Shown piece by piece: positions 1-10,690 of a stretch of DNA of 60,000 nucleotides. The DNA lies in the NCBI GenBank assembly GCA_030704615.1, contig CM060733.1, positions 35,218,001-35,278,000 on the forward strand, written 5' to 3'. The translations under genes were made by a program, and so were the position numbers. Every line of letters starts with the position of its first letter. Within the stretch, counting starts at the first letter, position 1. The notes beneath the pieces are model-generated. The model was not told where the DNA came from and ran no database searches. It saw only the letters and a program-made list of their open reading frames with translations. The stretch is from Takakia lepidozioides (lineage: Eukaryota; Streptophyta; Takakiopsida; Takakiales; Takakiaceae).

Positions 1-3000
1 TAAACGTGTACTGAGGAGGTCCCGTACCTTCGAATCGGGAGGGGTCAAAGTTGCGTGGTTCAGGAAAGTACTCCGGGGCCATGTTGGAGCGATGTGATGA
101 AAACATCACCTGCTAAACACAACAAACTGATGATTAAGATCTCTCGCATCAGAAATGAAGCTTTCCTCAATCGAGAATTGTAAATCTATGAGCTATTTTG
201 GGCCTAGTCCTCAGAAAGCGTGAGGAGCATAATCATGCGAGTTACTGTGATATCCGACAGTGCTGATTGTTTTGGACGAGTTATTGACCACTTGAACTGA
301 TAAGGTTAAGTGGTTTTGATCGATGAAGCCCATGACAAAAGAGTGCTTGGACCATTGGAGCCCAATATTGGGAATTAGATGCTAGTGGGTGGATCTGAGC
401 GGGATGTACCTTCCACCCCTTGGGAATTGTAAAGCCATCGAACTCAAAATCGGTAATAGCCTCCCGAAAGAGGAGTGGCACCACTGGTACTGTGCGCATA
501 CTTTCTTGGATAACGCGCCATGTGTACTTCATCTGCCTTGTGTCTGTCCAGTTCAGTACTGCTCCAGGTTCCCTCGCTGCCTCAATCTGTCTTAGCTCTG
601 GAAATTCATACATTTAATCAGTAAGCAGTTCTACTGGAAAGAATGTACTCATAAGACGTTGTTTCCCGTACCCTTGTGGTCATTGACCCAGCGCCCAGTT
701 TGAGCGGAACACAAAGAGACAGAAACTACCTTTGTCAGGGGCTGATGCTGATAGTATGACTTACCTTGGAACAGACAATTGATCCGAGTTTTCCAGAGAT
801 CCTCTAAAAATCCCTTTACACAAGCATCGATCTGCTGTGTACGATTTGCCCAATAACTAGGCCCCAAAAGGGCCAGAGCTTTTGGGTCAGCCTTGAGATT
901 TTCAAAGTTGGTAAACAGAGGTACAGGCACAAATCCCTTGATGGATTAGAAGAGGGCGTCTCTCTGGTGAGTACCCAGGACAATGAATCAGAAAATGAAT
1001 TTTGTCTTCAGGTTGCCCACACCACAGGCACTTGCAATCCCCTCTTCCTCTCTGCATCTGTTTGCTGTTTAAAGGTAGGCTGTATTGAGAGAGTGGGTAA
1101 ACCCTTGAGGTAGGCAACAGACATGGCTTTGGACACTACAGCCTCTAAGTCAGATTTTTATGCAGCGGGTCAGGACTTGCGGACTTAAGATTCAGATTCT
1201 TTGAGAATCTCTTGTACCCTCTTCCGCCAGGACTTAGCCTGTTTGACAGGCCCATGATCCTGCTTCCAAGATATAAAGTCGATTAACTTAGGGTATCTGA
1301 TATTAGTCATACGTTGCAGCTGACCCCACCATCTGACCTTGAATGCTTAAGGGAGGGGAGGGATGCCAAACTCACCCCGAACAGCCACATTAGCTGTTTT
1401 GGAACATGCTGACATGCACTCCTTAAGCACCCCACTTGCATGGATTCTACAGACTTAGCCTGGTTGGAGTTATCAATCCATACTGCAGATGCTTACTCAA
1501 GGCAGAACTGACTTCAGAGAAAGAGAAGACGAAGGTCAACTCCTGCTGAAGCAAGTCGTAAGCCGAGTAGAAAGTGAAGAGAGATGATTTGATAGCTAGA
1601 GTAACTTGTTTCACTTCTTTCTTAACTAAGCTTATATTATGAGAGTTCGCTGGTATACTAGAGACTTCATGATTCTGTATTGAGACTGAGCTCAGCCTGT
1701 AAGCACCATCGAAAGCGTCAAGATTCTATAGTTGGGAGGTGAGCTTTTTCAGTATACTTCTCATCTTTCTAATCAATTTGCTTGTCGTAAAAGCCTTCAG
1801 ATTTTTTGGCTTTGTTAAAATTAGGGCTTCCCTGACAGGAATTTTCCCTGGCACGTGATTACAGGTTTTTGCCCCGGGACGGGGCTGTAATCTCAGATTA
1901 TGGAATCTGTCCCCCATATTTTATGGATCTATTATTCTTAATATAGGGCAGACGATTTTCAAACTTGGGCAGCGATTGTTGTAGTACGTGACGATGAAAC
2001 CCTGGTGGCAACGCAGAGGAGAAACGGGCAGTATCGAAAACGGGCAACTTCGTTTTTTACGTAAGAGGTAAAGCCCTCGCCCTTGGACTTTCCTGGATTT
2101 GAGGCGCCTGTCCCGAGGGCAGGGGTCGAAAATCCAGGAAAGTCCTCGGGCAGCTTTACCTCTTACTAATATCAATGATGTCATAGGAAAGGTACTTGGG
2201 ACAATGTGGCATGAGATGAAGGCTACCTTTCAAAACCTCGTTCAAGCAGGTCGGATTATCAGCCAAGAGGCGCAACGTCAAGGAAAGGGAGGCGGCAGTG
2301 GTCTCGTGGCCAGCAAACATGAGGACGACGAGGTTGTCTAGGATGGCAGTCTCGGTGAGGAACTGTCCATTCTCGTCCGGCGTCGTCAGGAGCACTGACA
2401 GAAGGTCTTGAGGTGGCGATGCAAGTTTGTCTTCGAGTTCCTGCCACGGTACAGATCATCCATGGTGATAACAATACTTTCAAGAACAATCACTGATCTC
2501 TTGAAAGAACCAAGGTAATAAATATCCAGCAGGGTCTTCAGCAACTAAGATAATCTTCGGAAGTCTAAATTCACCCCTGACTGCCATGTGTTGCCAAGAT
2601 CTCATATAAATCGGTCATCCAACTAATGAGGTTGAGTTGCAATATGTAGCAAGCGGGAAATTATATGGTGGATTCCACTTTGAGGTTCTCTTGTTACCTG
2701 GCGCCTTCTTGTCATGATGGCGCTCAGGCCACTGAGGAGGATCTTACGAGCGCGTTTAGCTTTCCAGAAACGAGTGCCCGGGATATCAAAGGGAAAGTCC
2801 ATAAGGCCATCCACCAAAGTAATGAATGCATCCAAAAGATTGTTGAGTTCAGGGCCCTCCTTTAAGCTCAAGAAGAGATCGCATGCCGAAACAAATGCAA
2901 ATCGTTTAATGCACTCAGATCCTGTCACTTGGTCTTTATTCTCCCAATGCTTGGATATGTGGGCAGCTGCAAATACCTCCATTCTTGGCACAAAGCTCTG

Positions 3001-4321
3001 GATCGATTCAGGATTGAGGAAGGTCATGATGATGCGGCGGTTGCGTCTGTGCAATCTCCCCACAGTTGAGATTAGTTCAAAGTAGCAGCATTGCGATCAC
3101 CTGTGAGTCTAACTTTCAGGAATTCTTATTGTGGGTCATATTGTCTCGCAATATTGGCAAGGTCGAGCACAGCCTGTTGTGTATGAAGTTGTTGACTTCC
3201 TGCATGCCAGTCTAACTTGTCTAAGTAGAGCAGTGATCATCATACCACACGCCGCCATGTGGTGTGTACACAGACATGTTGCAAATTCGAGACTAACTGA
3301 ACACTGTTGAAATAGGTAACAGTTCCAAGGAAGTTCTTAAGCAAATCGTTCACTTGCTTTGGCAGGTGTCCAGGCTATTTGTTTTTTCCAAGTACACCCA
3401 AGCCACTGGCACTGGGCCATTGAGAGTGAAAATTAACCCCCTTTTGGAGCCATTGAGGCACGTCCAGGGCTATTATTCTGAACACTTCACAAGTTTGTCC
3501 ATTTCAAAGCAATTAAAGGAGTATTATTTACCTGTAAGAGTCGGGCGTCCCCAAGGTATAGCTTTCTTTCCCAAGAAGGATGGAAAATGAGCTGGGCCAG
3601 CAATTTCGAACCAGTTTGTTCTCATTCGCAAACACGAACTTGTTTCCAGCAGGCGCGGGCAAGCACACAGTCTTGTCACCCATTAGCGAGGTTTTGAACA
3701 CCACTCCATATTTCTTCTCCCGAGCCTGCGACCGGATGAAACCATGAGATCATTTGGCAGAATCTCATATCACAGCTCTGAAATCTACGTTGAGACTTCG
3801 AAATTGACCTATTGTTTCAGCACCGTATCTCACTCATACTACGTGGATGATCGATAAGTGGATCCAAAGAATTGGCAAAATATTGGGCACCACGAATCTC
3901 AGAATCAGCTGCTCGTGGCAGAACATGCCGTACACGGTTTCTCAGAACATAGCTCAGCCGCATACAACAAGACCTTCATCATTCGAGTTCATGTATGTCT
4001 AGTCTAAGCATCTAAACTAGCTGCATGATCTAGTGGCTTCATTGGCATTGCCTGAAAGAAATCTTGGGGTCTGTAGATGCGCATCGCTGAGAGGTAGCTA
4101 AGTGTCTCCCCAATGACTGGAAGCCCCAATCGACCCGGTGGAAGTGGGGGCCGGCCTTTGAGCCGATTCTTCTCTGATTGCGAAGGAATAATCCAGAAGA
4201 CCAGCCACAACACCAGAGTCCCAAATAGCAGTGCAAAGAGTGAACCCAACGTTGCCCCATGTCTGATCACTGTTCCCGTATACACTTGCCACGGTCTGTC
4301 GATCCCAACCAAGTTTGTCAT
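1..4321 (-). CDS. Cytochrome P450, CYP85 clan (CYP716-like), 3' end beyond window
   Basis: Heme-thiolate monooxygenase, expected in the ER membrane, oxidising a terpenoid- or sterol-like substrate. Exons read on the minus strand: 4321-4052 (hydrophobic anchor, then a proline-rich hinge [17 protein letters not shown]), 3725-3532, about 3055-2698, 2440-2227 (I-helix with AGHETT), 597-410 (K-helix ESMR, then FREA and IPKGWK), and 109 to the left edge ([12 protein letters not shown]). The heme-cysteine loop lies outside the window. Joins 3/4, 4/5 and 5/6 are clean GT-AG and in frame. Intron 1 would be GC-AG (GC at 4051-4050, AG before 3725). Exon 2 ends in phase 1 at a good GT, but I find no AG that keeps exon 3 in frame, so the gene may use an odd site, contain a missed tiny exon, or be damaged. 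The clan assignment rests on motif resemblance; the substrate is unknown. It lies 2.5 kb downstream of a co-oriented terpene cyclase gene. Confidence 0.85.
649..1320 (-). mobile_element. LINE 3' end inside a P450 intron
   Basis: Lies in the P450 intron between 2227 and 597. The minus strand encodes, with breaks, the carboxyl end of a non-LTR retrotransposon polymerase. Around 960-1060 it reads [20 protein letters not shown], the Cys/His segment that follows reverse transcriptase in many plant LINEs. About 100 further residues (649-930) contain [15 protein letters not shown]. The same terminal segment recurs at 33676-33905, 50228-50340 and 53028-53105, always on the minus strand, as expected for 5'-truncated copies of one family. 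Confidence 0.7.
2062..2165. repeat. Foldback (near-palindromic) sequence in P450 intron
   Basis: The left arm starts TAAGAGGTAAAG and runs to TTTCCTGGATTT. The right arm is its imperfect reverse complement, ending CTTTACCTCTTA. Arms are about 38 bases with a loop of roughly 27 bases. It could be a small MITE or a hairpin-forming transcript segment. Nothing in it codes. Confidence 0.7.
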
Positions 4322-6816
4322 CCCTACTGTTAGGTGCCAATGGAGCTCGGACTGGTACTGTGAACCAGTTCTTTTCTGTGCAGAGTCAATCTTTGTAAAT
4401 CAAGCGAACAGCTCTTTGAAATTTTGGAGTTGGGTCCTATCACGGTTCCTGTCACTGTTGAGAAATGGATTGGACTTGTGCTAAGATTGAAATCTAGTGA
4501 GCAACGTGATACCTACCCACTGAGCTCTCTATTAGAATCTACTCAAAAACTTCATGCCCTGCAGCTTCGCGTCTCAGGCTGTGCACTTGAACTAATAAAA
4601 TTGAATGTCTATGTGTGACATACCAGAACTATAGCGAGCTGAGGAACTCCAAAGCCACAAAGGAGGCTCACCTAAGTGCTCAGAAAGCGGGCTGTCAGAT
4701 CTTGCATATGCGAGGAACCCTGCCTGGGTATTAACTATTAACCCCTAAAGCGCCGGGAGTGTTTTTGGTGGGCCACCTTAAAAATGGGACCCACCCTCAT
4801 GGATCAGGCCGTATCTGCTAGCAGGAGTTCATCCAGAAAATGAACCTTACCAACTGGCAAGCTACCTAACTACATGCAAGTGGGAAGAAATGACCCTCAC
4901 GTTTGGGAGATTATAATAAATTACCATGGTGGATTTGAAAACTCCAAGCAAATCTTGAAGGAAAAATGAGCTTTGACCAAGCAAATTTGCCCTCACAATG
5001 ATATTTCCTGAGGCCCGGACCACCTCAATCAGAAAGAGAAGAGGGTTACAGGTGTCCTCATGAAATTGGACCTCTTTGGATCAGCACCTGGCGAAAATCG
5101 TCAATTTTATTTTTTTAAATAAAGGGAAACAGAGCCTGGGGGTTAATTAATCTGGCCACTTCCCAGAGATCAAGTTTAACAAAGATTTTAACTGAATGAT
5201 AAGTATGTCTTAATTATTAATTTTCCAATGAGAAAGATAGGGGGACGGTGGTTGGTGTGAATGGTGTACAACCTCCAAGGCACGGCCTTCATGGGGATTC
5301 TCTGATATTCAGCTTCTTCTGCTTAGGGATGTTGTGCAGAGGGAAGGCGTGAATGTGGAGCAACAGCCAGTCCAATAGGATCAGTCAAGGTAGATTGCAG
5401 GAAGCTGTACAATACCAATGGCTGCCTGCAAGGGTTTCAAACCTGATCTGCTATGAAGATATGATGAATATGAAGGCAGAGCTTTGCAAAAGAGAGCAGC
5501 TCAACTTCAAACAAAGAAGATAGAAAGCAAGACACAAGAAAAACATCAATCGTGAGGTTTTCGGATATAGAAAGCGAGAACATTAGGTGATTTCTTGTAT
5601 GTATGCGGAAAGAATTGGATGTCCAGTCTAGTTTGGTTCAACCACTTGGGAAAGCAGACATAACATTCGTATTATCGACCTATAGATAAGTTCCGGCCCC
5701 CCTTGTGATGTAATGAAAAGGCAGTGTATAGGGAGCGTATAGGCCTTCCGAGTTTATTTTCTTAGAAGCAAAGAATGTGGAGTAGTTCAAGAAGACTATT
5801 CAAAAGAGCTGCTGTCACAGGAACGTTTTAACTTCCCCAGTTCATTTAAGTTCAGCTAATTTGATTACATGTTCTTGTGTTTTTGGAAGTGGGGTGCGTG
5901 CACTCAATTGCACAGTGCAGATGCGAAGATGGTGACACATCATGCACGATGACTACTCTTGTATGTTCGTTTCCTTTTTGTGCCCCTCTCTCGTGCTGTA
6001 GCTACTGGCAAGGCTACATCAAGGGATGTTGAATGAGTACAATTGGCTAAATGGAGGTTGATGAATGCACACTGCACACTCCAGCTTCAAGTCGGTATTG
6101 GGTACCAGCCTCTCATGAGAGCTCGTCACAGTAAGGGGTGGCACTGACCATATTGACAAGGTGTCTTTGATAATTGTGACATTTTTAACAAATGCATGGT
6201 ACATGCTTAGCCCTGCCCTTTATCATCTCAGAGTAAGGTTGCTATTTTAAGGTTGCTATTCCAAATAATAGTGTCCATCATATAATTGTAATCCTGTCAA
6301 TTTGGGATCAATCTATCCCATACAAATTTGAGACTATAGCCTTGAATCCGTCCAGTCAGTCTTCCATTGTTTATTTTCATGCAAAGAAAGTAGAGATTAA
6401 TTCTGTATTGCTACCCACATGTCACTCATTCTATGAAATGCCCATATGTTGTTTCGGTAACTACTATGACCCACTGCCCATACTTTTTCTCTTAACTTGA
6501 CACTAAAAGCAGCAAACAGTAACAAGCACATATATTCATCCAACACCAAAATATAAGTATTCCATCTAGACACAATCATCCAGCAACATTGGTCCCTTGA
6601 AAGCTGGTCCGTAACTTGTAAAATTATAAGTGGGGAGAAACCATTGCGTATTCTCTGCATGTCTAGGTATTGATTCACAAATGAAAATTGTACTAAGTAC
6701 TACATACCCAATACTACAATAACGTATGAGTTGCGTATGAAAATACTACTCCAAACCCAACACTAGTTGCAGTACCACGTCCAAGAATTCAACCCTCATA
6801 TGTCGTATTTGGGAAC
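4322..6816. other. Intergenic region, no gene recognised
   Basis: This is the upstream region of the P450 and the downstream region of the terpene cyclase. Open frames are short and unrelated to any family I know. I see no clear repeat or RNA gene. Confidence 0.5.
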
Positions 6817-8445
6817 TCAAATTCTATCCGAAGAGAATGAACTCGAGAACTCGAGGAGTCTACCGTTCATGCACGTCCCATTGCATGCAGTCTTAACACC
6901 CAAATTAGGGTTGTGATATCCACTGCGGAGCGCAGCCAGGGCATATGCAGTTGTCGTGATCTCGTTCCCGAACCAGCTTTTGGGGTCGTTGTAGGAATAG
7001 AAGGGACAGACATCCCATGAACCATCCACGTTCTGCAACCGTGCCAGCTGCTTCCGATCGCTGGTGTTCCCGATGCCGCACAACTCGCAAGCTATCAGTC
7101 TCATTGCCAGGGCAAGAGCGCTCCCTTGCATTCCAACATGCTCGCTCACCCGCTGCGCCAGTAGTTCCAGAAAGCCTGTCTTTTGGAAGTGCTCCTTGAA
7201 CTTGTGAGCAAGGCCAGCAAGCTGACACAAAAAGGTCTCTGGCAGGGGATAGTATATACTCCCCCGCAAATATGCTCTGCTCTTGAGCAAGTTGTACAGA
7301 AACTGTTCGGTCTTCTTCACAGGTGCGGGTCGGCCTGCTAGGTGAAATAGATAACAGATGCTGGCCTGACTGACCGCATCTATCCTTGGACGCGAGGGGT
7401 CGAAGTACGCCTGGAAAATGCCATCCTCGGTCCTCATATCTAGCATCTTGTCCAATACGGCGTTGATTTGTTTCAAATCTACTTTCGAGAACTTGTACAA
7501 GGCAACTAGCGCCACTGCGGTTGTGTCGAGATCATCTGGGAAAGCTTTGTGGGTGGCCGCGTTGGTATTAACATCTCTTTGGACCAGCCTTTCCTCTGGA
7601 GGGAAAAAGTTAAACGTCCCGGTTGCTGGAGCTGTATGCATGGGAAGGAAGTCTGGGTCCTCTAGCAGATCCGCCATCACAAAGTGGTCGAAGTGGACTG
7701 GGACTCGAAGGCCATCGGACGTAAGAGAGGGACATCTATCAACTGATCCTCTCCTCCGCAACAAATAATCAGCAGCGGCTAACAGCCTCTCTTCATCAGT
7801 GCGAAGATGGTACAATACAAGGTTGACCGTCACCTTGACGTCTTCCGATCCGACAAGAACACCAGTGAAGCCCAAGGACTCAGCAGCAACCACATTCTGT
7901 AGTGTGTCGTCGATGAAAATGGTTTCTGATGCTTTGCAACCCGTCTCGTGCAAAACGTGCTGGAAATAACCGAAGTTGGGTTTGCGAATCCCAACGGCAG
8001 CGGAATAGAACACTCTATCAAACTTCTGGAAAAGATCTGGGAATCTCGCGAGGAGGTAGTCGTAGTCTTCTCTAGCAGCATTAGTCATGCAGAAGAGTTT
8101 GAGCTTGCCCGTAGAAGCTAGAGCATCTACCAGTTGGAGAATTGCACTAACAGGACGGAGAGAGCCTCTCGCTCTGTCGACGAATGTTTGAACATCTTCT
8201 GCATTGAAACCGTTGTCGAGGGACACCCTGTGCAAGGTTTCCGCCCAGGACAGCTTGCCCTCAATATATTGGAACCAAACATGGCTGCGCAGTATACGCT
8301 TGAATCGAACGGGGTGCAGCGGCGTGCCGTGACTGTTGTCTAAGTTGGGCACCAGCAGAACTCCGCCGATGTCGAAGCATACACTTTTGAATGGACTGTT
8401 GCTGCAGCTGAGAAATGGGAAAAGCTCGGTATTCAGACTGCCCAT
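6817..8445 (-). CDS. HAD-like / class II terpene cyclase fusion protein (drimane-synthase-like)
   Basis: One uninterrupted 542-residue frame. Residues about 18-215 form a HAD-hydrolase-like domain: FDIGGV with the nucleophile Asp25, Thr121 (MTNA), Lys155 (RKPN) and Asp179-Asp180 (FIDD). Residue 27 is Gly where HAD phosphatases usually have the second Asp. Residues about 220-530 resemble the beta domain of class II terpene cyclases. DLDTT at 305-309 fits the DxDTT general-acid motif, with Asp307 as likely proton donor, and QNVDGSW at 471-477 fits a QW repeat. This domain order is known from fungal and bacterial cyclases that protonate farnesyl diphosphate to drimane-type products; that this protein does so is inference. 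It would be cytosolic: no transit or signal peptide is evident. The first Met is chosen because the HAD motif starts about 20 residues in and a TATA box lies about 78 bases upstream. It has no introns, unlike its neighbours. Confidence 0.88.
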   Translation of the reverse strand: MGSLNTELFPFLSCSNSPFKSVCFDIGGVLLVPNLDNSHGTPLHPVRFKRILRSHVWFQYIEGKLSWAETLHRVSLDNGFNAEDVQTFVDRARGSLRPVSAILQLVDALASTGKLKLFCMTNAAREDYDYLLARFPDLFQKFDRVFYSAAVGIRKPNFGYFQHVLHETGCKASETIFIDDTLQNVVAAESLGFTGVLVGSEDVKVTVNLVLYHLRTDEERLLAAADYLLRRRGSVDRCPSLTSDGLRVPVHFDHFVMADLLEDPDFLPMHTAPATGTFNFFPPEERLVQRDVNTNAATHKAFPDDLDTTAVALVALYKFSKVDLKQINAVLDKMLDMRTEDGIFQAYFDPSRPRIDAVSQASICYLFHLAGRPAPVKKTEQFLYNLLKSRAYLRGSIYYPLPETFLCQLAGLAHKFKEHFQKTGFLELLAQRVSEHVGMQGSALALAMRLIACELCGIGNTSDRKQLARLQNVDGSWDVCPFYSYNDPKSWFGNEITTTAYALAALRSGYHNPNLGVKTACNGTCMNGRLLEFSSSFSSDRI

Positions 8446-8522
8446 GCTTCAAGGAGGCCACGGCCGTGCAATCGAATGGGTCCGACCTCCTGCTGAGTAG
8501 TATCTTCAAACCGGGTTCAAAC

Positions 8523-8528
8523 TTTATA
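8523..8528 (-). promoter_or_regulatory. TATA box of the HAD-terpene cyclase gene within an inverted repeat
   Basis: TATAAA on the minus strand, about 78 bases before the start codon. It is framed by perfect 10-base inverted repeats (GGGTTCAAAC at 8513-8522, GTTTGAACCC at 8530-8539). Spacing suits a core promoter; the palindrome could be a factor site, but this is inference. Confidence 0.45.
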
Positions 8529-8635
8529 GGTTTGAACCCCTTGGTGCGCCCGGTGGCTTAACGTCTTGGCAATACGTCGCTTTGCACCAGCGCTTCTTTT
8601 TTAGGCGAAATGGAGCCTAGAAGCGATAAAAAACA

Positions 8636-8805
8636 AAGGGCTGCGACAGCCCTATGTAAAATCCTGGGAAAAAATACAAAAAATGCGCCAGAAAATAGGG
8701 GCGCGCGCACGGGCTGGTGCCAGAAAGCTCTAGGGGAATATGCGTGTTGCGCCAGAAATACACGTTCCCCACAGCCCTACATCTAGCGGCTGTCGCCCCC
8801 ATTGC
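8636..8805. repeat. GC-rich foldback, possible MITE
   Basis: The left end reads GGGCTGCGACAGCCCTATGT and the right end reads back as a similar sequence (about GGGGGCGACAGCC..TAGATGT in reverse complement). GCGCCAGAAA occurs twice inside. No target duplication was identified. It lies just upstream of the terpene cyclase promoter. Confidence 0.4.
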
Positions 8806-9134
8806 GCGATCAACGGTGGAGATCTCGTCATGGAGCACGACCTGGCTTTGGACTTCTTTGATTAATTATTTTAGATTTCAGATTGTGAGTGGGCTCAAAT
8901 CGCCATATTGCATGCAAATGAAATAGCCTGTAGCCAGTTGATTTTTAGCTAAGCATCTATGTCATCGCCACCTTTGCACTTAGCTTTCAAATTTTGTAGC
9001 CATCTACGCTTCTTAGCCAAAATGAAAAAAAAAGCCCTGCTTTGCACCTATGGCAGATACTTGAGAACTTGGCTCTTGCATAATTTTCGAGGAACTTGGC
9101 CTCCATCGATTGTGTGAAGATTTATTGGCGCTGT

Positions 9135-9410
9135 CCCCGCCGGCCGCAAGGGATCGAGGCATTGTGGAACAACTTGCCTAGGCGGCGAACTAGGCTTATC
9201 CATCCATTAAGCCTAGTCTATGGAGAGTTGATGGGACCCGCAAGGGATTGTGGAACATCTTGCCTACGGAGAGAACTAGGCTTATCCATCCATTAAGCCT
9301 AGTCTATGGAGAGTTGATAGGCATGATTCATGAAACCGTGGAAAAAGTATAAAACAACAACCCCATACAATCAGCAAGGACAGAGCCTCTTGTGGCGGAG
9401 CCCCTTGTTG
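9135..9410 (+). repeat. Dispersed repeat with internal 86-bp tandem duplication
   Basis: Two units in tandem, marked by GAACTAGGCTTATCCATCC at 9187 and 9273. Each holds the short palindrome ACTAGGCTTA..TAAGCCTAGT. A single-unit, inverted copy lies at 36035-36250, sharing the stretch through the CATGATTCATGAAACCGTGG segment to the AGCCTCTTGTGGC end. Probably a non-coding transposon piece of unknown class. Confidence 0.65.
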
Positions 9411-9419
9411 ACTCTGGAG

Positions 9420-10280
9420 TTGCACGCGAGCCTGCTTTTTCTGGGCCCTGTCCAAAACCAGACATACCCTCATGGGTGAGGGTATATCTCTCATTTGACA
9501 CACATCCGACGGGATGAACCGTACCAAAGTGATCCTACCTACTTCATACACCTCATGTAAAAATATCAGGAGATTTGACCATCTAATTAGAAAACAATGC
9601 TAGGCCAAATTTTCTACCATTTTCCATTTTCATAGTGAAAAATTTTGTTTGACCCTACCATTTAGAATTTTCTTTGATACATGCTACCCAGATTTTAATT
9701 GTATGGCACCTACAACATGTCCACCCAAAAATCTAGAGAAAAATGCCAAAAGTTCACAAAGGTTGCTTTGTATGGGAAAACAAGGGGGTAAAGATGGCCA
9801 TTTTTATTATGGGACCCCCAAATAACCCCAAATGTGTCCCAATTTTTGAGGGAAGCAAAATTCCTCTGGTCATGTTGTTACTTGCCTTCATACTCACTAC
9901 CCTGAAAAAAATTGAAACCATGGCAAAGATTGCAAAAAAAGGGATTTCCTACTTGAATCCAACTATTGCCTGAGCCCCGTAGATAATTCCGGCAAAGGAA
10001 AAGAGGCCACGTCATCATTACCAATGAACTCAAGGGGCTGTTTTGAGGGTGTTTAGTGGGAGCCCGTTTTTGGTGCGCCCACGCAGACAAAGCCGTCCAG
10101 CTCCATCTGCCTACCACCTGATAAAGTCAACCCTGCTGGAGGGCCCCAACCCATCGAAATTTAAATTCCTGACGGCAGTCGTTTAAGTTTTTTAGGGTGC
10201 CATCAACGGAGCGGGTGCAGAACTTAATGAGCTACATCTTTCATTCAGGGCTTGATTTCATCTTCATCCCAAAGGGTTAC
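9420..10280. other. No gene recognised
   Basis: Unremarkable sequence with short chance frames only. I see no repeat shared with the rest of the window. Confidence 0.5.
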
Positions 10281-10282
10281 TG

Positions 10283-10552
10283 CGTTCCACTAGGAAGGTG
10301 GACACATTTGTGACACCAAGGGTGGGTTGAACCCACAACCACTTCCGAGGTGGTATGTGCATTCCGCTAGGAAGGTGGACACCTTTGTGACTCCAAGGGT
10401 GGGTTGAACCCACAACCACTTCCGAGGTGGTATGTGCGTTCCGTTAGGAAGGTGGACACCTTTGTGACACCAAGGATGGGTTGAACCCACAACCACTTCC
10501 GAGGTGGTATGTGCCCATTACCACTGGGCTACACCTTGGTTAGCACGGCCAA
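10283..10552 (-). mobile_element. tRNA-like SINE carrying a 77-bp triplicated segment
   Basis: Read on the minus strand, an A-box-like TAGCCCAGTGG (10531-10521) is followed by a B-box-like GGTTCAACCC near 10487-10478, as in RNA polymerase III promoters of tRNA-derived SINEs. The segment containing the B box is present three times with an exact 77-base period; CTTCCGAGG on the plus strand occurs at 10342, 10419 and 10496. A second copy of the same family sits at about 38529-38625. It is not an intact tRNA gene: no cloverleaf with a proper acceptor stem is seen. Confidence 0.65.
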
Positions 10553-10604
10553 CATCCTACACCAAGCTACAATCCTCAACACTTCCCACAATCCAATCCT
10601 TTTA

Positions 10605-10690
10605 ATACTAGGGCTTCGTGTTGCTCCGCACTACTAGCGACAAATTCTGAGAACTACGTTCAATTTTTCACAAAAAAGAGTGGGTCATGC
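10605..10690 (+). repeat. Dispersed repeat C, copy 1
   Basis: Shares GGCTTCG.GTTGCTCCGCACTACTA and the following GACAAATTCTGAGAACTACG-like stretch with 15366-15445 (direct) and part of it with 21885-21935 (inverted). It borders the PPR-rich block. Identity unknown. Confidence 0.6.

Noticed and set aside
4113-4484. Plus-strand frame of 123 codons over the P450 start
   Set aside because: Antisense of the P450 membrane anchor exon; no motif of its own.
9135-9320. CRISPR-like repeats
   Set aside because: Only two imperfect units of 86 bases with no short regular spacers, in a eukaryotic setting.
10283-10552. Possible true tRNA gene array
   Set aside because: A- and B-box-like words are present but no acceptor stem or complete cloverleaf; the 77-base repeat covers only the B-box half, so a SINE explains it better.
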